Source of the DNA: an uncultured Oscillospiraceae bacterium
GTDB lineage: Bacteria > Bacillota > Clostridia > Oscillospirales > Oscillospiraceae
NCBI GenBank assembly: GCA_910588625.1
Contig: CAJUQN010000007.1
Coordinates: forward strand, 1-64,000
Length of the DNA stretch: 64,000 nt
Direction: 5' to 3'
In this document: piece after piece, positions 1 through 7,175 of the stretch
Layout of the letters: each line of letters begins with the position of its first letter
Numbering within the stretch: the stretch's first letter is position 1
Notes under the pieces: generated by a model
Told to the model about the DNA's origin: nothing
Database searches by the model: none
What the model saw: the letters and a program-made list of their open reading frames with translations, nothing else
Position numbers and translations under genes: made by a program

Positions 1-300
1 GTAGGTTTTCCCGGTGCCCGTCTCCATCTCCACGCAGAACTGCCGGGAGGCGGCGGTGTCCGTCATGGGCAGGAGGTTCCTTTTCTGAACGGCGCGCATA
101 TTGGCGGTGAGAGCCTCATCGGAGAGCCGCAGAACGTTGCCCACTCCCAGTTCCGCCGGGCCGAAGCTGGTCTGATCCGGGAGTTGACCCTCCACCATGA
201 CGGAGAAGGTGGCGCGGCTGCGCTCCTGCCCGGCGAATAGGCCGGTGACCGCGTTGACGGCGGCGGTCTGGAAGTTCTGGCTCTTGAATTTAAGCTTCAT
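1..300 (-). CDS. res: Type III restriction endonuclease subunit Res, N-terminal part (cut by window edge)
   Basis: Only the first 100 codons are in the window; the gene runs off the left edge. The N-terminus begins MKLKFKSQNFQTAAVNAV, the usual opening of type III Res subunits, and the last residues reach a Walker A motif (ETGTGKTY) in helicase motif I. Res is the ATP-dependent translocase/nuclease that acts with Mod on unmethylated sites. The ATG at 298-300 overlaps the stop of the upstream unknown gene by 11 bp, which suggests translational coupling. It is the sixth gene of the minus-strand defence operon. The nuclease domain (PD-(D/E)XK) expected at the C-terminus cannot be seen, so intactness is unknown. 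Confidence 0.88.
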   Translation of the reverse strand, partial: MKLKFKSQNFQTAAVNAVTGLFAGQERSRATFSVMVEGQLPDQTSFGPAELGVGNVLRLSDEALTANMRAVQKRNLLPMTDTAASRQFCVEMETGTGKTY

Positions 301-1114
301 TTTCTATCACAGCTTTCAATGTATGTGTACAATCAAACCGTACTTTTGCAATTCTGCCAGTCACTTCCGCACTTATGTCTATAAGGCATTGAAATTCAAA
401 GCCGTCCACTAATTCCACTACTTGGAAATCATCAGGAGCAATAGGAATAAACAAATCATCAATCGGATTATCTTCCGTATTAAGCGCAACAATTCTAAAT
501 TCTTTTTGGTAAGCATATCTTTCGTCTTTGTGAAAGCAACATTCTAACGCATACTCTGGAGAGCCGATTTCTTTATTTGTGGGAACATAATCAAAATTGT
601 CATAAATGACTTTTTGACCAGAAAATTGCAGCTTTTTCTTTTTCAGTGCATCATATATTTTCCTGATTACTTTTGTATCAAATATTATAATAGCACAATT
701 GCCCACTCCCCCTTTATCTTTGCAAACAGCCTCTATTACAAAGTAGGGGATTGTATACTGATATTTGTTTTCCGATAATTTTTCAAAGGATTTTAAGCCT
801 TCTGAATAGAGGCAGAACGCACACTGATTGGCATTTACCCGGCAATTATATCCCGCATTTGGGCCGTGAATCTCTACATATTCACCATTAACTTTTAGAT
901 ATTCCCGAACCTGTTTTGTGACAGTGGCTTCGCCAGCATCTCCCACCGCACTCTTGCTTTCCTGCTCCATTTTACGGTAGTTCCTCAACAGTCCAAAGTA
1001 GATTTGACCATGTTCGACAATGTTCTGAACGTACGCTTTTTCAACAATTTTATACGCAAATATAAAATCATCAAAATGCCCGCTGTCCCGTATGTACTGA
1101 ATATCAAACTCCAT
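290..1114 (-). CDS. Unrecognised protein embedded between mod and res
   Basis: I do not recognise this 274-residue protein. It sits exactly between the methyltransferase and endonuclease genes of a type III system, beginning just after the mod stop and overlapping res by 11 bp. The ATG at 1114 is preferred over a GTG at 1123 because a GAGGTGG ribosome site, which also contains the end of the mod TGA, lies 5 bases upstream of the ATG. No signal peptide or membrane segment is visible. Features include an N-terminal IYFGLLRNYRKMEQE block, a Cys pair in NQCAFCLY, and an aromatic/charged stretch HKDERYAYQKEFRIV near residue 210. It is strikingly AT-rich: 17 G+C of 60 bases at 601-660, against 34 of 60 at 3241-3300. 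It may be an accessory subunit, inhibitor or effector; function is unknown. Confidence 0.8.
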   Translation of the reverse strand: MEFDIQYIRDSGHFDDFIFAYKIVEKAYVQNIVEHGQIYFGLLRNYRKMEQESKSAVGDAGEATVTKQVREYLKVNGEYVEIHGPNAGYNCRVNANQCAFCLYSEGLKSFEKLSENKYQYTIPYFVIEAVCKDKGGVGNCAIIIFDTKVIRKIYDALKKKKLQFSGQKVIYDNFDYVPTNKEIGSPEYALECCFHKDERYAYQKEFRIVALNTEDNPIDDLFIPIAPDDFQVVELVDGFEFQCLIDISAEVTGRIAKVRFDCTHTLKAVIENEA

Positions 1115-1124
1115 ACGTTCCACC

Positions 1125-3164
1125 TCACACCAATTTCAAATCCACGCCCCGGTCCCGCAGGATGTACCAGGCGTTGGCCATCGCCGTATCGTCCGCGAAG
1201 CTGTCCCGGGAGATGACCGCCTTGGCGGGGGCGTACGCCGCCATCTGCTCCACGTCCCCGGGCTGGATGTCCGGGGCCAGGCACACCAGCAGCAGGCAGT
1301 CCTCCCCCACGCTGTAGGCGGTCTTGCCGTTGATGGACACCTCGCTGACGGGGAAATCCAGGGGCACGCCCAGCTTGAGCATGACCTCGAACACCATGTC
1401 CAGGTCGGAGCGGTCCGGCTTGACCCGGTGGATCATGGCGTTCATGCGGTTTGCCAGCTCGCCGATCACGTCCTCCGCCTGGGGATCGATGGGCGCGGCG
1501 TCCCAGGTTTTCAGGTTGGAGCTGTCCAGCTTGAACACCCGGAAGCCCACATCCAAAGACTCTGCATTATCCATCTTCTTTTCTGCGCTTTCACCCATCT
1601 CATCTTCTAATTCTTTATCAAGAAGAATCATCCCAAAATCAAGGGCAGCAGAAGAAAAACAATCATTCCAAATCTTTAAATTTGCCCTTTTAATGCGCTC
1701 TTTTCCAATTTCGCAAATGTTTTTGTAGCCCGCTTTGAACGCTTCACTTTTTTCGTCACAGAGTTCAGGAAGCTGAACCATAATGTATCGGCGGTTGCCG
1801 CCGTCCTCGGCGTTGAGCTGCATGACGGCGTGGGCCGTGGTGGCGGAGCCGGAGAAGAAGTCGAGAATAATATCGTTATCGTTTTGGGCAGTAACATATT
1901 CTACAAGTTTTTTAATGTCATTTGGATTTTTAGGGTTTTCAAAAATGCGCACATTGTCAAAAAGTTTGTTGAATTCCTGTGTTGCTGTCTGTGCATAGCT
2001 AAAGCAGACAGAACGCATGACTTCCTTGTCCTGTTCAAATAGATTCGTACGAATTTTCGGCGTTGTCGTTTCATCTTTCCCGAACACGACTCGCCCACGC
2101 TCGATTTCTTCTTGCATTCGTTTCGGATTTGGATATACCCAGCCCCTTGACGGAACTTTGCAAGGTTTTCCGGTTACTGGGTGAATCACATCATAACTGG
2201 GACCACCGCCACCTGGCCAACTAATATTCCCATCATCACGGTAAGGCCCTTTCTCATCTACACGAGTAAACCGGGCAAGGGATTTGCGCTCGTCATCGAC
2301 AGGCCAGGAAGCATAGAGAGCCTTTAAGCCTTCGTTTACTTTTGCCCAATCATCATTGTAAAGCTGACGCAGGCGGTCAAACTCTGACTTGACTTCATCA
2401 ATTCCCTCTTTTGTGGCCCTGAAAATAGTCCCATTTTCATAAATTGTTGCGGCACTCTTAAAATAGACAAGCATATATTCGTGCCCGACCGAAAAGTATT
2501 TTGCGTCATTTTTGCGGTTCTTGTCATAAACCAGAGTTGCAACATAATTTTCTTCGCCAAAGACTTCATCACAGATTTTCTTGAGGTTATATATCTCCGC
2601 ATCATCAATGGAGATAAAAATCACCCCATCATCCCGCAAAAGGTTCGCCGCCAGCCGCAGGCGGGGGTACATCATGTTCAGCCAGTTGGTGTGGAACCGG
2701 CCCATGGTCTCCGGGTTGGACTTGGTGGTCTGGGCGGTGACTTCCCTGTACCGGGCCAGGGGGTCGGCGAAGTCGTCGGCGTAGACGAAATCGTTCCCCG
2801 TGTTGTAGGGCGGGTCGATGTAGATCATCTTCACCTTGCGGTAATAGGCGGTCTGGAGCAGCTTCAAAACCTCCAGATTGTCCCCCTCTATGTAGAGGTT
2901 CCGGGTGTGCTCCCAGTCCACGCTCTCCCCGGGGCAGGGCCGCAGCGTCCCGGCGGACCGCTTCTGTGCCAGCCGCAGGCACTCCGCCTTGCCCTTCCAC
3001 TCGAAGCGGTACTTTTCAAAATCGTTGTCGATGTACTCCCCGCACAGCCCCAGCAGCTTGTCAATGTCCAGCTTGCCCTCGGCAAAGCACTCCGGGAACA
3101 CCCCGCGGAGCTTGTCCAGGTTGGCGCGCTCCAGGTCCATGGAAAGGCCGTCCATTGTGTCCAT
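1125..3164 (-). CDS. mod: Type III DNA adenine-methyltransferase subunit Mod
   Basis: This 679-residue protein methylates adenine (N6) in the type III recognition site and supplies DNA specificity to Res. The catalytic DPPY motif is at residues 117-120 and the SAM-binding FFSGSATTAH motif at about 436-445. That order (motif IV before motif I) is the beta class typical of type III Mod. The target recognition region lies between them. It starts 1 bp after the helicase stop, with GGGAGG upstream of its ATG. Base composition is a mosaic: both ends are GC-rich, residues roughly 175-430 and 475-535 are AT-rich, and the SAM-motif block between them is GC-rich again, which suggests recombination of the specificity region. 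Confidence 0.95.
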   Translation of the reverse strand: MDTMDGLSMDLERANLDKLRGVFPECFAEGKLDIDKLLGLCGEYIDNDFEKYRFEWKGKAECLRLAQKRSAGTLRPCPGESVDWEHTRNLYIEGDNLEVLKLLQTAYYRKVKMIYIDPPYNTGNDFVYADDFADPLARYREVTAQTTKSNPETMGRFHTNWLNMMYPRLRLAANLLRDDGVIFISIDDAEIYNLKKICDEVFGEENYVATLVYDKNRKNDAKYFSVGHEYMLVYFKSAATIYENGTIFRATKEGIDEVKSEFDRLRQLYNDDWAKVNEGLKALYASWPVDDERKSLARFTRVDEKGPYRDDGNISWPGGGGPSYDVIHPVTGKPCKVPSRGWVYPNPKRMQEEIERGRVVFGKDETTTPKIRTNLFEQDKEVMRSVCFSYAQTATQEFNKLFDNVRIFENPKNPNDIKKLVEYVTAQNDNDIILDFFSGSATTAHAVMQLNAEDGGNRRYIMVQLPELCDEKSEAFKAGYKNICEIGKERIKRANLKIWNDCFSSAALDFGMILLDKELEDEMGESAEKKMDNAESLDVGFRVFKLDSSNLKTWDAAPIDPQAEDVIGELANRMNAMIHRVKPDRSDLDMVFEVMLKLGVPLDFPVSEVSINGKTAYSVGEDCLLLVCLAPDIQPGDVEQMAAYAPAKAVISRDSFADDTAMANAWYILRDRGVDLKLV

Positions 3165-3165
3165 A

Positions 3166-5826
3166 TCAGTTACCTCCCGTGACCGCGATCATAAATTCTC
3201 TTATAACCTTGGCCGTCAATTTTTCTTGTTCCGCGAATTTTTGAATCTGCTCCTCCAGTTCCACATCCAGCCGCATGGCGTCAAAGAACTGGCTCTCCCG
3301 GCCCTTCATCAACTCCCGCCGCAGACGGGTGGCCTCCTTTTCCAACGACAGCCGCTTGAGCCGGTCGCCGGTGACGGACTCCCGCTCCGCCTCCAAGGCG
3401 TGGATTTGTACCTCCAGGCCGTCCAGCTTCCGGGCCAGCGCCGCCTTTTGGCCGTTACAGCGCAGTTTCATCCGCTCCATCTCCTCCGCTTGGGCGGGGG
3501 AGAGTTTTTCCGCTTCCTGCTCCAGCAGCGCGCCCACGGGAACCAGCTTGTCCAACTCATGGGGTGCGCTGCGGCCTTTCAGCCAATGGGGAGAGCGGGA
3601 ACCGTCCTCGGTGCAGTCACGCATAGGCAGGGCCAGGATTGCTTTACACTCGTCTTCGCTGAGTACCCTGCCGCTGTCGATTACGCCGCACAGCACAGGT
3701 ATTTCCCGCCGTGTGCCGCCGCCGGTCAGAGTGATGGAGTACAGACCGATTTGGCAGGACTCGATGTCCCCCTCCACCGTCAGCGTCCCGGCGTTGGCGC
3801 ACTCCGTTTCGTGGAGAATACCCTGTCCGATGATGCTGGAAAAGGTGATCTGCCCCGCCCGTGGCTTGAACCCGCCGCCCATGCCGTATTGCTTCTGACT
3901 GCGGTAGGGGCGGTTCCGGCTACCCGTCCAATAGTAAAACAGCACTGGCAGAGTTTCGTATTCCGTAGCGGTGACGGTTTTCGCTTCCTCATCGATCACG
4001 AAAACGCAGTCGGTATTTGTCTCATTGTACCGCAAAAAGAAGATTTTTACAAGCCGCCAAAGAGCCTCATTCAGCTCGTTTGCCCGCCTGTCGATGTACC
4101 TGGGAGAAAGGTTGACCCGCTGTGCCAGCTCCCGGCTGAAGGTGGTGAACAGCACGTCCTCGGCGGCGGAAACGGCGCGGCGGTTTTCCTCCTCGTTGCG
4201 CACGAGCGTCTCCTGATAGTCCGCCTCCACCTGAGTCCTGGGCCGCAGGCGGCTCTCCGCGTCCCGGAACCCCGCGTTCAGGTCGTTGGTGAACCCGCCC
4301 AGCACGCTGTCGGTGAGGCCGAACACCCCGCCGGACACCAGCGTCCGCTTGCTGGCCAGCTCCAGCTTTCGCACGTCGGAAAGGTTGTCCCGGTTGATGA
4401 AGGCCAGGGAGAGGACGTCGTTTTCCTGCCCCAGCCGGTGGCAGCGGTCGATGCGCTGTTCCAGCTTCAGGGTGTTGTAGGGCAGGTCGTAGTGGATCAC
4501 AAAGGCAGCTTCCTCCAGGTTGAAACCCCGGGCGCCGTTGTCGGTGGTGAGCAGCACTTCCCCGCCCCCCTTGAAAGTCTGGATGGCGGAATAGTCCGTG
4601 CCGCCGCGGTACAGCGTGGTCTTGTACTCGCTCTCCAGCAGCGGGAGAAGCATATTCTGCGTTTCCACGCTCTCGGTGAAAATGACCGCTTTCCGTGCTC
4701 CGCCACGCTTTTTCATGGCGGCAAAGCCCAGCTTGAGGGCGCACAGCAGTTCCGCCGCCTTGGCGTCCCGCTTTACTTCCAGCGCCGCCCGTTCCATCTC
4801 CCGCCATTGGGCCACTTCCCCGGCGGAGTTGGGCATTTGCTCCAACCGCCGGATGACGCCCCGGATGGTCTGCAAAATGGCGGCGGTGGAGGAGCCGTGA
4901 AGTCCCAGCAGCCGCAGGGCCAGATCATACTGATCCATCTCCGGGAAGGCCAGCTTTATAGGCTGATTGACGTAGGCGTACATCTGGTCGTAGAGGGCCT
5001 GCTCCTGAGGAGAGGGGGCGTACTCGTAGGTCAGCAGTACCCGCCGGGTGACTTTGGCATAGCTTTGGGCCTGGGCACGGAGGGTGCGGAAACAGTAGGG
5101 CCGGACCAGCTCGCTCAACTCGGGGTAGCGCTCCGGGCGGCGGAGATACCGGGCCAGGAATTCCCGACCGTCGGGCAAAACCGTCTCGTCGATGAACCAA
5201 ATCAGCCCATAGAGATCCATGATATTCTTTTCAATGGGCGTCCCGGTGAGCAGCAGCTTGAAGGCACCCCCGGCGATGCGCTTGAGGGCTTTCGCCTGTT
5301 GATTGCCCTCCTGGTAGACGGTTGAGAGGGCGTTGGCCTCCTCGAATACTGCCAGATCCCAGGGCACGGCCCCGGCTTCATTCTCATTGGCGGCAGCAAA
5401 TTCATAGGTCGTGATGACAACAGCGTCCCGGAGAAACGGGTTGGGCTCGTCCTCAGTTGCCAGGGCGTCCCACTGTGAGCGGGTGGAGAGCACGGTGTAG
5501 GGGACAGAATAGAACTGCTCCATCAGCGCCGTCCACTGGCAGAGCAGATCAGCATTGGGAACAGACAGCAGGATGCGCCGCCGCCCCTCCAGCCACTTCT
5601 GGGTGATAACCAGCATGGCCTCGTGGCTCTTGCCTAACCCGGCCTCATCGCACAGCACCGCGCCTTTTTGATACGGGGAGCGGATGGCAAAGTCCGCCGC
5701 CGCAATCTGGAAGGGATAGATTTTGCTGTTGGATGAGGCATACACCGGCACAAACCTATCCTTGTCAGATAGTTCCTCAAGCATCCTGGATATGTAGTAG
5801 TCATGAAACGGAGTATGCTCCATCAT
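3166..5826 (-). CDS. SNF2-like superfamily 2 helicase of the defence operon
   Basis: This 886-residue protein has helicase motif I at residues 60-67 (DEAGLGKS), motif III LTGTP at 193-197, motif V GARGFNLEEA around 431-440 and motif VI QRIDRCHRLGQ at 457-467, a SNF2/RapA-like pattern. Motif II reads EEAN (162-165) instead of DEAH/DEAQ: the catalytic Glu is kept but the Mg-coordinating Asp is Glu. The last 120 residues are rich in charged heptads and probably form a coiled coil. It would translocate on duplex DNA using ATP. Its ATG at 5826 follows AAGGA by about 7 bases. It lies 23 bp after mcrC and 1 bp before mod, so it is probably a working part of the composite system rather than a housekeeping helicase. 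Confidence 0.85.
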   Translation of the reverse strand: MMEHTPFHDYYISRMLEELSDKDRFVPVYASSNSKIYPFQIAAADFAIRSPYQKGAVLCDEAGLGKSHEAMLVITQKWLEGRRRILLSVPNADLLCQWTALMEQFYSVPYTVLSTRSQWDALATEDEPNPFLRDAVVITTYEFAAANENEAGAVPWDLAVFEEANALSTVYQEGNQQAKALKRIAGGAFKLLLTGTPIEKNIMDLYGLIWFIDETVLPDGREFLARYLRRPERYPELSELVRPYCFRTLRAQAQSYAKVTRRVLLTYEYAPSPQEQALYDQMYAYVNQPIKLAFPEMDQYDLALRLLGLHGSSTAAILQTIRGVIRRLEQMPNSAGEVAQWREMERAALEVKRDAKAAELLCALKLGFAAMKKRGGARKAVIFTESVETQNMLLPLLESEYKTTLYRGGTDYSAIQTFKGGGEVLLTTDNGARGFNLEEAAFVIHYDLPYNTLKLEQRIDRCHRLGQENDVLSLAFINRDNLSDVRKLELASKRTLVSGGVFGLTDSVLGGFTNDLNAGFRDAESRLRPRTQVEADYQETLVRNEEENRRAVSAAEDVLFTTFSRELAQRVNLSPRYIDRRANELNEALWRLVKIFFLRYNETNTDCVFVIDEEAKTVTATEYETLPVLFYYWTGSRNRPYRSQKQYGMGGGFKPRAGQITFSSIIGQGILHETECANAGTLTVEGDIESCQIGLYSITLTGGGTRREIPVLCGVIDSGRVLSEDECKAILALPMRDCTEDGSRSPHWLKGRSAPHELDKLVPVGALLEQEAEKLSPAQAEEMERMKLRCNGQKAALARKLDGLEVQIHALEAERESVTGDRLKRLSLEKEATRLRRELMKGRESQFFDAMRLDVELEEQIQKFAEQEKLTAKVIREFMIAVTGGN

Positions 5827-5849
5827 CCATCTTCCTTGTATTTACCGCA

Positions 5850-7136
5850 TTAGTTTTTAAGCAGTGTGTATATTTTCTTCAGGCTCCCTGCCAGCTCAAA
5901 CAAATCAAGAAACATGACCCGCACAGTAACACCATCGCCAGAGTGAAACTCAATGGCCTTATCCGATACCATATCTGTCATCGGATAAAGCAGGATAACA
6001 GAGTTTGCGGCGTACTTTTTCTGATAGGCATACATCTGGTACATATCCGCTTGGGCAATGCCGTAGTTGGCTTTTGCATTGGACAGGAGCTTCCATTTGG
6101 TGTCCATGACAAAAATGACCCCATCTGATTTGCGTCTTACAACGATATCCGGCCTCATGGAAAAACGTTTGTCCGGATCGTCAAACAGGTGATATGTCCT
6201 GTCCTGGACAGATACCTGGAACTCGTTTCCCGATAAGAGCTTTTTGAGTTTTAGGGCAACAAAACGTTCAAACAGGATTTCCATTGGGAAAAGCAGGGCG
6301 TAAGCCACCTCGGATCCGGCAAAGGAAGTAAAGCTCCTGCCTGTGAGGAATACCCTGCACCAGAGAAGTGCCGTTTCATAATCCCACATGTTCCGCTCCG
6401 AAACGCATTTTATAAAGTCCCCCTCATGGTCTGTCGAAGCATCCACCCCGGCAAACATGTTCAATAGGGTTTTTATATCCGCTTTATTCCGAATGGACGT
6501 TGTTTTGCGGTAAAGATACAATAGCGCCGCTTTGATCAGCTTGTTTTCCGGACGGTTATGGTTGAATTCGTCGAACTTTACAAATGTACGCTCTTTGTGG
6601 GCGAAATTCCGTTTGATATGTTCCGGGAAAACGATCTTCCCTTTCACCGTGTTCTCGTTGGATTCCACCGCTTTATAGCCGCTTTGCAAGCCGCGCTTGA
6701 CGATGGCGAACACTTCATCAAGGAACATTCTGATGAAAATTTCAAAGAGGTTCATCCTATCAACGTTGACGTGGGCGGTCTGGACAGATTTGTAGGGCAT
6801 ATCGCGAAGTGACCTCAACATCTCTACGACCAGCCTTTTGACCCGGCTATCTCCATCGCCCGTTTTGGAACAAATCTTTGGAAGGATCTCAATCATGGTG
6901 CCATCATTCATTGCGATGAGGCCGATGTAATTTTTTGCGGTGATCATTTTGCCAATCCCTTTGCGGGCCGACAGGCCCATCAGCTCCAGCGCGTCATCCC
7001 CCCTGCCCCGGTTCAAAAGCAGAAATTTCTCAAGCTGCTCAAACGTGTGTTCCGGCAAGGTGATGCACCCGGCTGCCTCCCTGTCTGATACAAAAGATTC
7101 ATATTCTCTGATGGGGATCAGATTCCTTTTGTTCAT
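5850..7136 (-). CDS. mcrC: McrC, nuclease subunit of a McrBC-type modification-dependent system
   Basis: This 428-residue protein is the partner of the AAA+ GTPase encoded just upstream. In the family, McrC stimulates McrB GTP hydrolysis and carries the PD-(D/E)XK nuclease that cuts DNA containing modified cytosine. The nuclease core is visible near the C-terminus: RPDIVV with D330, then FVMDTKWK with D345 and K347. The N-terminal half has the beta-rich McrC region. The start ATG at 7136 has GAGGT upstream. It begins 39 bp after the mcrB stop and ends 23 bp before the helicase gene. Local GC (28 of 60 at 6601-6660) is lower than in the flanking genes. Confidence 0.93.
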   Translation of the reverse strand: MNKRNLIPIREYESFVSDREAAGCITLPEHTFEQLEKFLLLNRGRGDDALELMGLSARKGIGKMITAKNYIGLIAMNDGTMIEILPKICSKTGDGDSRVKRLVVEMLRSLRDMPYKSVQTAHVNVDRMNLFEIFIRMFLDEVFAIVKRGLQSGYKAVESNENTVKGKIVFPEHIKRNFAHKERTFVKFDEFNHNRPENKLIKAALLYLYRKTTSIRNKADIKTLLNMFAGVDASTDHEGDFIKCVSERNMWDYETALLWCRVFLTGRSFTSFAGSEVAYALLFPMEILFERFVALKLKKLLSGNEFQVSVQDRTYHLFDDPDKRFSMRPDIVVRRKSDGVIFVMDTKWKLLSNAKANYGIAQADMYQMYAYQKKYAANSVILLYPMTDMVSDKAIEFHSGDGVTVRVMFLDLFELAGSLKKIYTLLKN

Positions 7137-7175
7137 AGCGATACCTCAATACACCTTTTTGCACCCGTGTCATCA

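Noticed and set aside
2905..5325. An 806-residue open frame on the plus strand opposite the helicase and mod
   Set aside because: It mirrors GC-rich codons of the minus-strand genes, has a Pro/Gly/Leu/Gln-rich sequence with no family, and the minus-strand genes are certain.
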